From Gentiana macrophylla (taxonomy: Eukaryota; Streptophyta; Magnoliopsida; Gentianales; Gentianaceae): DNA of 64,000 nucleotides. The position numbers and the translations under genes are program-made. The stretch spans positions 62,001 through 126,000 of the forward strand of contig JAOBSW010000372.1 of the NCBI GenBank assembly GCA_026214975.1. Direction: 5' to 3'. Each line of letters opens with the position of its first letter. Position 1 is the first letter of the stretch. Below, piece after piece: positions 24,249-34,704 of the stretch. Under the pieces are notes generated by a model. The model saw nothing but the letters and a program-made list of their open reading frames with translations, was not told where the DNA came from and ran no database searches.

Positions 24249-27200
24249 CAACGGTCAATTTTATATATAAATAATTTTTTATTCATGTCGAGTTTTCTGT
24301 TTTAGAGTCTGTTTTTATGTTTTTGAGTCCCTATGGTTGTCTGCTCTGTGTAAAAATTCCAGAATCTGGAACAGCTGGTTTCGCTCCCGGTGAGGCGCCT
24401 CTCATTGCCAGTGAGCCTGGTTGCTTTTATGGAATTTCGCGTGTCTGTTTATCTCCGTGTGATTAATCCGTAAGTCTGATAGCAGCATGGGAAACCATGT
24501 TAAAATCAGTCTACGGCCGTTTTGTTTTTCTTCTGTTTGCAGAAACCAGAGAAGGAATAATCCGAGTCAGTAATTTTTTCGTATTTGAAAAAATAACCCA
24601 GCAACATGTGGAGCTACGAATCTGCGATGGGAAAAGCGATGGAAGCAATACCTTTAAAGTACCAAGATGGCTCCGAAATTTTTTTAAGGTTCGAATTATT
24701 CGAGGTACAATGTTGAAGGCAAGGTACACCCTTTTTGCTTATGATTTACTATCTTTTGGTCTTATGAGCATAAGTTAGCCTATACATGAACCTGAGTATG
24801 AATCTTAACCCGGAGTTGGTTTGTAAGATTAATTTTATTAGTGTAAGGTTCTGCCCCAAATCTGTCTCATCTAGAGGGTGTAAGGAAACATGTAGTAGTT
24901 GAAGGAAGCAGTGAATAAGGAGTTCCTCGTAGCTCTGTCAAAATCTCATTGTCCTATACATGAGATTGCTTCTACTGGCCAGGGGAGCAACAATTTGTGT
25001 AGTTTTAAGAATTCGCAATCTAAAGAAGACGTTGAGTTTTGAGAGAGCATAATGAAGCAGCATTATAGATGATATGATTAAAATGAGTCCCTAGGACTAA
25101 ATCTGCCTAGAATTCACTAATTCCTAGAACATGAGCCGAGGTAAGAGCTTTGTATAAATGGTATGGATAAATGTCGTTTCCTAGGTCTCACAACCAAGGG
25201 AAGGGTATAAATCCGCAGAAGCGACAAGCCCACCTCATATAGTGTTCAAGGGGTCAACATCTAGCGATCCAAGAAGGATGACTGACAAGGATAATTTTCG
25301 GAAAGTCGAGCTGAGGACTTTAAACTCAGAACTACTTCTTTAAAACCCTTAGGATTTCTTTTTAGGATTATAGGTTTTTTGTTTTCTTTGAGTCCAATAA
25401 GAGTAACGTGACATATGTTGAGGTTTTTTATTTTGCCGTGTTCCGATGGCCATTGGGCTAAGGATGTGCAAAACTTTTTTACTCAATATAGGCCACGTGA
25501 AGTAGAGTTCCATAGGAGAGTCGAGAAATTGCTAAAGAAAAGGAAATTTAGCAATCAACCTTAAGATGGAAGCATTAAGAGAGCTTGATAATTACTGAAA
25601 ATGTAACAGAGAATGATTGGTGCGAACAATAACTCTTTTTGGTTAACTTCCAAAACTTTTTAGAATGGCGATCCGAGTGAAAATCCAAAGTTGTGTGCAA
25701 TTCATTATGCAACTACCCTTATCCTTTCCTTTGTACCTTTTCACCCTTCAACTTTTCTATTCTCTCACCAATCTGCTTCACAGTTCACATTTCTAACCAT
25801 TCTTTCATCCCCTCTCTTTCTTTCCATCTATTTCACTCTCCCACCCTAACCCAATCCCTTAACCAATACCCACCCAACACACAATTTCTTACCCACCCTT
25901 TATCTTTTCTTACCATCCTTATATATCTTTTTCTAAACCCATCATACTCTCAACCTCCATTTTGTTTACCAATTAACCTTTTGTTGCGGAATTAGAGATA
26001 TTGCTAAGTTTTAATGATTATCTTTTATCATTTTGGTTTTCATGATCCTAGCTGGGGTACGTGTAGCTCTGACCCTAGTTCGATTTTAAAGTTTTTGGTT
26101 CGATCAAAATACAACTTCTCTTTCTACCAGAAGATTTTAAATGTCACACTTTTTCTGACCCTTCCGGCATATAGATGATGAGTTTTGTTCTAAGCAATCA
26201 CACAGATCCGACCTTGTTGATGCCGGTTATGACTGTTACGTGATACATCGGGTTATTAGTAATTTCGAGGAGAAGCTACATCTCCCTAAGTTGTTGATAT
26301 CCAATCCAAACGTGAAGCGTCTGCGCCGAGTTTCTGATCCTATCTTTTACCAATAGGTCACATTGAATCTGTTATACCTTACCAAGTGTCTCTTTTCCGC
26401 TGGATTAAATACCTTATCAATCCGGTAAACCTCATGTTTTCACACACGGGGTAATGCTTTTTGATCTTTGTCTTCTCCACCCGGTTTTAAGACTATTTAA
26501 GCGGTGGAGATTATAGATGAAGACTACCATCTTTAGTTGCTTGTTTATTTTTCTTTCTATTTAGTATTTTTCTTTTTGCATCTATATATATCCTTTTTCT
26601 TATTCGTTTTAGAATTCGTGTCTGAACAAGTCGTTTTAACTCTTTGGTTTTCCTTGTCATTGGTTGTATGGAATAAAGTGGCTTAATTTGTTTTTGGATA
26701 TTTTATATCTAATTACTGTCACATTATTTTATTACTTCTATTGACATGTTAATAATGGTTTCGTGGAGTTTCTGTTTGGTTTGCTTAAACAAGTTTTCAC
26801 TTGCTTCTCCACGACGTGCTTAGATTACTCCGATGTTCTGCATCTACTTGAGAGCCGTTTCCAGAGCTAAGTATTTTTCTTAAATTCTCATTTTTCTTTG
26901 TCATTGGGGACAATGACATGTTTAAGTGGGGGGTAGGAGACTTAGCTATGATGTACTATAATTGAAAATTGAATGAAACGGTGAAAAATTGAATAAATGC
27001 CATATTATTTATCTCGTACCCTTAGAATTGTGAGTTCTTAGCTAAGAATTGATAGGAAAGGAACCAAGTTGCTTGAGTACGTGATCATTTTATACTTATG
27101 TGAATGTAAATTTAAGGATATTCATGCCGATTGTTGCAAGTAGTTATTTATTATTCGATTACTCAATCTTTGAATCGAGTTTTACCGCACAAATTATAAT

Positions 27201-27867
27201 AACTGAAGAATTATGTGTACATTGCGTAGATGATTGGTTATGTAGACTTAGTGTCGATATTTATCTGCTGATGTATTCCTATCTTCTGGCCATCAAAGTG
27301 GAGTAATAAGCTTGAGAATTATCTGTGTTTTGACAATGCTTTAAACACTGGGCTTGTAGTAATATTACCAAAGTAGCCTCGCGCTTGTGGTAATATTCAT
27401 GTTATTGACTCATCCGTGAAAGGGGGATTCTTGCAATGCATAATTTACTTTTAAAGAAAGTTTCTTTCTTGAGAGGTGTTAATGCTTGAAAATATGAAAA
27501 TGAAAAAATTCAACGTTTAAGAGGCTTCGAGTATTTTTCTCGGTCTCCAAGTCCAAAAACCATATGGATGAAGCTCTTTCTTATTGCACCATATCTTTAC
27601 CCATTGCGAGGCTTAAGAAGTAGGAATGCTGATGTTGGTAGGTTGAGATTGCGAAGTTAGCATAAACTCTAATCTTGCCACGAATATATAAAACTGAATG
27701 CACATGCACACATCATTTCGATTCATAGCTAGTAGTGAATAATGGGTACCTTATGAGCATGAATGGTATGAGTTGACTCGAGTTTCTCGTGTAAGTATGA
27801 TTTGACCATGGAAAATGTTGTCTTGGGGAATGACTTATTGATGCCTTGTTCGGGACGATCAAAGCCT
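24249..27867 (+). mobile_element. Non-coding interior of element D
   Basis: No reading frame with a recognisable retroelement domain; the 93- and 100-codon ORFs at 24497-24778 and 25693-25995 are low-complexity or featureless. At 26903-26937 the text attggggacaatgacatg then ttaagtggggggtag resembles the conserved stretch found after pol in Tat/Athila elements. Confidence 0.65.
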
Positions 27868-27882
27868 AAGTGGGGGGGTAGT
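27868..27882 (+). other. Polypurine tract of element D
   Basis: aagtgggggggtagt directly before the 3' LTR start TGATGACGG. Confidence 0.8.
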
Positions 27883-29586
27883 TGATGACGGTCAAATTAT
27901 ACCCGTAAAAGTCATCAACATTGTCCTTAAATCGAGATTAATAATATATATTTTATATTAAATCACATGTTTATATTTATTATTTAATGTTATGTGATTT
28001 ATATTATATAATTTGGTATTTATCCATTTATAAGATATAAATCGGTATTTATCCGTTTTTATTATATTTATCCGTTTTATTTAAATATGATTTATTTTGG
28101 GATAAATATCTATTTTGCAGATTTGGATAATTTTGGAGGATAAATACAAATGGAAGAATTAAATCTCAAGATAAATCAAAAGAAATTCAAGATAAATATC
28201 AGATAAGCACGAAAAGAGGAGTAAGGCAATCCAAAGAGTGGCGCCAACATGAAGGACACGCAACTTGGGGGGGCGCATAATTTTATTGAGATCAACCGGG
28301 AGTTATCTCTTATTTGTTTTGATATTTTGAAGTATATCTCTTAATTAGATTGAACCCCTATAAATAAAGGAATTTCATACACTCCATACACACCTAAGAC
28401 ACCTTAGACACTTCTCTTGAATTATAATAATGTTCTCAGTTTTCCTTAGAGCAGTTTTTATGCAAGTTCTGGAATAATGTAAGTTCTTGTATTTATTTGT
28501 TCTTTGTTCTTTGTAATTAAGTCCCCAATTATTGTTTATCGTTTGAGGTTGTTCGTTCTTCACCGAACGATGTAGATCTAAGGATACGATATGAGGCAGT
28601 GGGGACTCCTTGTCCATAAGGATCCAAACGCCCAGATCTGTTATCCGGTGACCTATAGATGACTTTGGTATGATCGACGACTGTGTTTTTAGTAGATCTA
28701 TATAATTGCTTTATGAGTCTCTATTTTATCCGTTACGTATGTAGAAACGCTAAGATTTAGGTTTTCGCCGCGTTAATCTAGCCACGTCTTTATGGCGTGA
28801 TTGTCCACCTAGAATTTCTTATCTTAGTAGATATGGCTACGGCTACGTTGCTCGTCTATTTTAATTAGCGTATGATTAGGAAATACCAATATAGGGCTCC
28901 TACGTCGGCTCATGAATTGATCTTCCGGGACTTTCTGCGAGATCTAGATCTGTTCTGTATTAGGGAATTGAGCTCACCTAGTTATACGTAAATCGTCGAT
29001 TAACATGAGACCGTCCATGTAATTGTTAATGGGATAGAGACTGATGCGATTGCTTAGGAAGTACGCCTGAACAAAGGAATGTTGCCTAGGTGAGGAATAC
29101 GGTTAATATCGGCATCCCTAGTTTTGTAAGCATGGGAGTCATATGAGATGGAGGCCGAAAAAGCAAAATCACGTGATGTAGCATTGTGATATAGATGGCC
29201 TACCCGGAGCTAGATCTAGTTTAGGGGATGACTCCCATAGCCAATATAAAGGAAATACGAATCGGATTAATAGTTGTTGAGTCTAGCTTAATTATATACA
29301 ATCTCTAGATCCAAACGATAACATAATAATTGGGGAGGTTAATTACGTGTCTTTATTTGTGTTGTGTCGAGTTGTGTCGTTTATCTTTTCTTGTCTCTTG
29401 TTGGTCGTAGACCGCCATTATGTGCTCGGCATGAATGATTAATTGTTTATATATAAATGATCCACAATTGGTTCCCTGTGGGATCGACCTTGATTCGCTA
29501 TAGCTATACTACGATGGACCTAGTCCTATTGCTAGTATTGGTTTATGGTGGTCAAGTATTTTATTATCACTTGATCTACGTCATCA
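27883..29586 (+). mobile_element. 3' LTR of element D
   Basis: 1,704 bp; close copy of 22515-24222. A TATA box (tataaata) is at 28359-28366. Followed by ATACA (29587-29591), the right TSD copy, and then the gag of A. Confidence 0.85.
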
Positions 29587-30191
29587 ATACATCTAAAGGT
29601 AGGTTTGCTGGACCCTCTAGACCTGCTAATAGTAGACCTGCTGCAAAGTCTGCTGGACCACAAAAGTGCAAGAACCAGAAATATTCCAAGGATAAGAATG
29701 TTAAACCCAAGAATGTCAATCATTCAAGGGATTCTTATCTCAGGGGGAAAGGCAAATTGTTCCCTACTGATGAAGATTGGAAAATTCCTGCCCCTGCTGC
29801 TAGAAACAATAGATTTAACCATAATGCTATGGCTAGACCTCATCAATGTGATCAGCAGAGGACTCAGCAGAGACCTTACTAGAGGACTCAGTAAAGACCT
29901 CAATAGAGACCATAATACAGAGCTGTTCCTAACAGACATAAATCATATGGTTATGCTAATGCTTCTTACAATAGAAATCACTTCAAACATCATTATGTAC
30001 CAAAAGGCCAGAAACCATATGTGAATGGTACACAACCAAACACTAGATTCTATGGAAATGTAGCATACATATATGAAAGAAAGTGCAACACATTTCAAAG
30101 AAGGCCTTATGGAAGTTTTCCAAGGGTTGTACTTACCACTGACCACTGACCACCATGGACCCAAACAGTTTGGCTACCTAAAACACATTAA
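29587..30191 (+). pseudogene. gag of element A, C-terminal part
   Basis: Gag resumes in the frame that reads GRFAGPSRPANSRPAAKSAG. It then has the conserved motif GKLFPTDEDWKIPAP and, further on, the NHFKHHYVPKGQKPYVNG block also found in C and F. Three in-frame stops between about 29879 and 29910 sit where a Gln-rich run (CAG/CAA codons) stands in F. The ORF ends at TAA 30189-30191, 11 bases before a splice-acceptor-like AG. Confidence 0.8.
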
Positions 30192-30202
30192 TTTGTTTTT
30201 AG
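30192..30202 (+). promoter_or_regulatory. Acceptor-like tract at the gag/pol junction, element A
   Basis: tttgtttttag followed by GG. It directly follows the gag stop and directly precedes the pol frame (GVWYFDSG-type start). The same tract occurs in C, E and F. A spliced pol message is an inference; no donor site is identified. Confidence 0.4.
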
Positions 30203-31787
30203 GGTGTCTGGTACTTTGATAGTGGATATTCCAGTTATATGAGCAAGAGCAAACACGGTCTTATGGATTTTGTTGCAAGAGATGGACCAAAAGTCAATTT
30301 TGGAAACAAAGACACACCTGGATATACAAGAGGGTATGGCATTCCAGTGAAGAATGGACTTATAATGACGAATGTTGCATATGTTGAAGGACTGGACTAC
30401 AACCTCCTGAGTACATGTCAATTTTGTGATATAGGATATCAAGTCACTTTTGACAAAGGTCACTGCATTGTTATGAGTGAGATGGGACAACAAGTTGTAC
30501 TTGCTGGAAGAAGACATCAAAATATGTATGTTGTAGATTGGACCACTACTGTACCAGAAACCTGCCTCATAGTACACACAATGTCAGAGCTCAACTGGTT
30601 GTGGCACATCAAATTGAATCATCTAAACTTTGATGATATCAATCAGTTGGTAAAGAAGAAGCTGGTAACAGGACTACTTGAAATCACATACAAGAAAGAT
30701 GGAATATGTGATGCTTGTCAGCAAGGTAAGCAAACAAAAGCAAGCTTCAAGTCAAAGACTCAACAATCAACCAAAAGAGTTTTGGAGCTGATGCACATGG
30801 ATCTTTTTGGACCAGTAATGCCAACAAGCATAACTATGAAGAAATACACCCTGGTAGTTGTGGATGATTATTCAAGGTACACTTGGGTAATCTTTATGGA
30901 CAAGAAAAGTGGAGCACTTAAAATATGCCTGAACTTTTGAAGCGATTGCAAAATGAGAAGAGTGTGATAGTAGTGAAGATTAGACCAAACAAGGGTACTG
31001 AGTTCCTTAACTAAGCCATAAGAGAATGCTGTGAACAAAATGGTGTGCTGCATCAATTAGCAACTGTTGGAACTCCTCAGTAGAATGGAGTTGTTGAGAG
31101 AAGGAACAAGACTTTGAAGGAAGCAGAGAGGACTATGATCTGTGAAGAAATGCTACCTGAAAGGTACTGGGCTGAAGTAGTCAATACATCATGCTATACA
31201 CAGAATAGAACTTAAGTGAACAAAAAGCTTATGAAGATACCTTATGAGATTTGGAATGGAAGAAATCCAAACATTTCCTACTTATCCATTTGGGAGTAAA
31301 TGCTTTATCTTGAATCATAAGGAGCAACTGAAGACTTTTCAACCAAAATTAGATGAATGAATCTTTTTGGGTTATTCTTCAGTCAACAAGGCTTTTAGGG
31401 TACTGAACAAAAGAACTTTAAAACATGAAGAATCTATACATGGTTTTGATGAACCAAAGTTCACTGGAATGGAAAATGAAGAAGTTACAGAACCTGCTGT
31501 AAATCTAGAAATCATAGACCATGAGTATGTGGATATTCTAAAAAAGATAAGTGATTTAAAGGTCTCTGATTCTGGAAATGAAGTTGCCCTTACTGGAGGA
31601 CCTGCTGATAATACTAATGATACACCAACAGATACAACTCAAGGATCTGCTAATCCCCCTACCGAACCAATATCAGACCCTACTGAAGATCAGGTTCCTA
31701 TAAATCAAGCAAACATTGATTTATAATGGTTGAAGGATCACACTGTTGAACAAGTGATTAGTGATGTACATCAATGTGTTCAGACTA
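30203..31787 (+). pseudogene. pol of element A: protease and integrase, truncated
   Basis: Begins with the aspartic-protease motif YFDSG (near 30210). Then comes the GAG-pre-integrase zinc region (H...NH to CDACQQGKQ) and integrase core motifs MDLFGP and VVDDYSRYTWVIF. A frameshift at about 30925 and several TAG/TAA stops break it. The second catalytic position, DKGTEF in C, reads NKGTEF here (AAC at 30988-30990), so the integrase would be inactive even if translated. The acidic spacer after integrase (31367-31726) is intact; sequence ends abruptly at about 31787, before RT. Confidence 0.85.
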
Positions 31788-32011
31788 CCGACCGCCGATA
31801 CTTCTTCTGCATCCTGAGGTTGGCGCAGGACAGGCAGGAATGGACAAATTCTCATTGGATCCCATTTATTCTTAACAGCGATGGCTATTCATTTAAGTTT
31901 TCGGGTAGCATTACTAGATCTTCAACAAGGTGGAAATTCTCGTATTCCGTATGTACATGTTCCTGCGGCTCGGATGCCCAAGCGCTTTGCTTTTTAGGCT
32001 AGCTCGATTCT
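31788..32011 (+). other. Nuclear copy of mitochondrial DNA (NUMT)
   Basis: Sequence unrelated to any retroelement here, lying between truncated pol of A and the exact LTR edge of C. 31845-31977 encodes a ccmC segment (next entry). The flanks, 31788-31844 and 31978-32011, are not recognised; they may be other mitochondrial pieces joined by rearrangement. Confidence 0.7.
31845..31977 (+). pseudogene. ccmC: ccmC fragment (mitochondrial cytochrome c maturation protein C)
   Basis: The frame starting at 31845 reads QILIGSHLFLTAMAIHL, then DLQQGGNSRIPYVHVPAARM. I recognise this as the N-terminal part of plant mitochondrial CcmC, an inner-membrane protein of haem delivery for c-type cytochromes. The match includes the first membrane segment and the PYVHVPAARM loop. 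After ARM the true protein should continue into another membrane segment, but here it reads PKRFAF and stops (31993-31995). Only about 45 codons are present, in a nuclear repeat context, so it is non-functional. Recognition is from memory and was not searched. Confidence 0.75.
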
Positions 32012-32337
32012 TGTTGGTCCCTTGAAAAGGCTTTGGTTATGTTTAGAAAGGGGGGTGAATAAACTTAACACTTAAAACTTTTGGAGTTAACAAATTCAAA
32101 GAACTTCAATGACTGATGATACTTGAAGAGTCTGCCGACACTCGATTGTCTGTCTGTCACGATGTTGAGTTTCTTGAATTTGTGCAAATGGAAATATATC
32201 ACAAATTAAGCCTTATTACTTGTTGTTAAATATGATACCAAGTATTAGACATTTAGTAGTGTATGTGTGTGATTCAGTTGCTAGATTCAGTAGATTGATG
32301 TGCTAGATAAACTAAATGCAGAAAGTAAGTAGGCAGA

Positions 32338-32407
32338 TTTTATAGTGGTTCCAGGTGGTGTAATCCTGTCAGTCCACTCTTCTCCTGTGATGTTGGAGGT
32401 AATTCAC
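32338..32407 (-). promoter_or_regulatory. Conserved LTR block, element C
   Basis: Minus-strand equivalent of the block in A: gtgaattacctcc...gattacaccacctggaacc...ctataaaa. Confidence 0.5.
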
Positions 32408-32852
32408 TAGAGATCTTTGATTTAGCCGTTACAAAAATCCCTAAGATGCTTGTCCTTCACCAATAACTATGGCTTCACAAACTGAACACTTGGAACAGGT
32501 AGGATTACTGCTCCAAAGTCTTCCACTGGTCCTTGAAGGGTAGGATTTCCTCTTCACTAGCTCCACCACAAACAACAGTCCTTGATACAACTGTGCTTCA
32601 CTGTCCTCAGTAGATTCCTTGTAAAAGAAAGTTTGAATCAAGTAAGTGATTCAGCTTTCAGCAGCTTGATGTCTTCAAGTGTGTAAACTTGATGTAGCTT
32701 GAATACAGATTACACTTGAAGAATTGCACTGGATCAGTAGCCTTATGCAGTGTAGGATCAGCAGGGTGTTTGATCGATTTTATTCTGATTGCTCAAGATG
32801 GATCCTTATTTTTCTTCAAAAATCATCACTTGTATCTGAGTTAGGAGTCCAC

Positions 32853-32860
32853 TATTTATA
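32853..32860 (-). promoter_or_regulatory. LTR TATA box, element C
   Basis: tatttata on the plus strand, i.e. TATAAATA in the context cctataaatagtgg when read in the element's direction. Confidence 0.6.
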
Positions 32861-33653
32861 GGTAGAAATCCTTGTGGCTTATGTTTGAAATTCAAACATA
32901 GCCGTTTTGGATTTGTCTCCATCTTGACTTTCTTTTTCGATTTGTTTTTAGGGTGACAACTGTCGGACTCCTTTTGATGATTTCACTTTGTCCACCCTTT
33001 GACTTGTATCCATTGGATAAAGGTCTGAATCTTTTCAATGTCCCTTTAATCTTAACCATTGATTTGTTTGATAAATCAGAGGTTGTTGGCTGTCCCTTTC
33101 TTTGTAACCTTCCAATGTAGCCTTTGATTAAATCGAAATATGTGTCCAGCAGGTTCCTGAGAGAATAAGTCTGCTGATCCATAATTTGCAGTGTTTAAAA
33201 ACACTTCAGCTAACTGTCTTTTATCTAAATTTTATTTATAAAGTTAGATTACACCTTTTTGAACATAACTAAGTTCCAATCACCACTTTACTTATGGAAC
33301 TTAGATCTTGTACACAAGGTATATGTAATCAGTTTAGGTCATCACAGACTTGCCTAAATTCTGATTCCATATCCTTGACTTTAAGTTTGATCCCTTAGCC
33401 TTCAATAACTGAGTTTGAGCCCTCAGCCTTCAGTCCTCAGCAGGTTCCTGACTAGTCTACCGACCTAGCTACCCTACTGACGTAAACTAGTCTGCTGATG
33501 TAAATTAGCTGACCTTTTACAGTGCTTGTTTGATCAAACCTATACAAGATCAAAATCTAATAAACCTATACATTTGATCTAGACATCTTTTTGCCTTTGC
33601 TCTATAACAGTTAGTCTGGAACTCATCACTAAAACTTAAAAATAAGTCCAACA

Positions 33654-33667
33654 ATTTCCCCCTTTTT
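33654..33667 (-). other. Polypurine tract of element C
   Basis: atttcccccttttt on the plus strand; aaaaagggggaaat on the minus strand, directly before the LTR start. E has the equivalent aaaaaaggggaaat. Confidence 0.85.
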
Positions 33668-33816
33668 GGTGATGATGCCAATACCCTCCTTACAGCAAAG
33701 CAAAAAGGTTAAAAACAAAAACAGAACAAACTTAGACATTTCTTTTTATAATCGTTGTTCAAGAGTATTATAGTCTAGAATCAGCAAAAAATATAAGACA
33801 GATAAAGTATGCTGAT

Positions 33817-34704
33817 CTAGTATCTTCTTTCTCTTTCTTCTCTTGCTTTCTTGGCTTGTTCTTGGTAAGCTCTTATCTCTCTGATCATTTCTCTTATCCA
33901 TTCATTTTCAATAAGAGAGAATTCAATGTGAGGATTCACTTCTTTCCACCACTTCCATTCTTCAGGCAGAGTGAGATTGATCTGGTGTACTCTGAAGCGT
34001 AAACGCATGTATACTGCCTTGAATTCATTAAGTGACTCCTTTGCATTGGTGGTAGGTAAACTTCTTCCACCTCTGTGTGCAGCCCTCATGGCTTTAACCC
34101 TTGCTTCCCAAAACTTGAGTCCAAGAAAGGAATTAAGTCCCTCATGGAAACCTTTATCATGGTAAGGCCTTCTTTTGCTGTTGTAGACTTTCTTGTACTC
34201 TTTGAGAAGATCATCAGTAAGTGGAAGTCTGCCAGGTGCAGGCTCTCTAAAAGCATTAGTGTCATCTTCATCTATATGTTCTTCTTCAGGCACTTGAAAC
34301 TCTTCATCACTTTAGTCATAGTCCAGCAGCTGCTCATCCTCATCAATTACAAAGTCTCACGACCATCTTTCCCTACTGGTGGTCTTGTCTCCAGTAGGCT
34401 CCACTACAGCTGACTGTTCAACAACAACAGCAGGGGTTTCTCCAAACCCATAGTTAGTTCCAACCTATGTTTAGAGTCTTTGTTTGTACCTCAAAGAACT
34501 GCACTCCTGTTCCAACCTTTGTCTAGGTGCTGTTTGTACCTCAGCAACCTATACCTCCTGTTCCAACCTTTGTTCAGGTGGTGTTTGTGCCACAACAACC
34601 TGTACAGGGAATACATCCATATTCTCTTTTTGAAATTCCCTAATGTCAGAAATCCTTCGTACACAATTTGCAGTCTTGGATAGAGTGTCCTGAGTATCAA
34701 TCCA
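33817..34704 (-). pseudogene. aORF of element C, 3' fragment next to the LTR
   Basis: The frame at 34293-33817 encodes a charged C-terminus: LPLTDDLLKEYKKVYNSKRR, a Trp-rich stretch (PEEWKWWKEV), then a basic/acidic helix ending KKAREERERRY before the stop. It lies about 160 bp before the polypurine tract, so this is the natural end of the aORF. Compared with 45815-44913, a segment of roughly 0.8 kb is deleted between EEEHIDE and DTNAFREP. 34294-34704 matches 45800-46155 on the same strand. Beyond 34704 the strand flips. Confidence 0.7.

Larger units (their letters stand above)
22515..29586 (+). mobile_element. Element D: non-coding LTR element (LARD-like) with Tat/Athila-type primer site
   Basis: LTRs at 22515-24222 and 27883-29586 (1,708 and 1,704 bp) start TGATGACGG and end CGTCATCA. 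The flanks GTACA and ATACA are a 5 bp TSD with one change. The 3.66 kb interior has no gag or pol motif. The primer site and the purine-rich tracts point to the Ty3/gypsy Tat/Athila group. It is a large retrotransposon derivative that would need enzymes supplied in trans. High LTR similarity by eye suggests a fairly recent insertion. Confidence 0.85.
6471..31787 (+). mobile_element. Element A: SIRE/Maximus-like Ty1-copia element, 3' truncated, multiply invaded
   Basis: The parts that belong to A are the 5' LTR (6471-9592), gag in three pieces (9676-9975, 21096-22514, 29587-30191) and pol (30203-31787). The gaps between gag pieces are filled by the TIR element with copia B and by element D. 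Order of parts, gag sequence and LTR sequence match elements C and F closely. Pol stops at about 31787, before the RT, against mitochondrial DNA; RT, RNase H, aORF and the 3' LTR are missing. Stop codons and a changed integrase residue show that it is dead. The lineage name is inferred from the C and F plan with a long extra ORF after pol. Confidence 0.8.
32012..33653 (-). mobile_element. 3' LTR of element C
   Basis: Plus-strand text tgttggtcccttg...aagtccaaca; on the minus strand it starts TGTTGGACTT and ends GGGACCAACA, as in F. Length 1,642 bp. TATA box on the minus strand at 32853-32860 (tataaata); conserved LTR block at 32338-32407. Confidence 0.85.

Noticed and set aside
25693..25995. 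A 100-codon Pro/Phe/Ser-rich ORF in element D
   Set aside because: Low-complexity pyrimidine-rich sequence with no motif, inside a non-coding retroelement interior.
31730..32002. A 90-codon ORF that looks like a novel Cys-rich peptide
   Set aside because: It begins in the pol of A and then reads the mitochondrial ccmC fragment out of frame; the correct frame is ccmC.
33971..34413. Plus-strand ORFs over the terminal aORF fragment
   Set aside because: The minus-strand frame matches the aORF family and ends next to the polypurine tract; the plus-strand frames are by-products.
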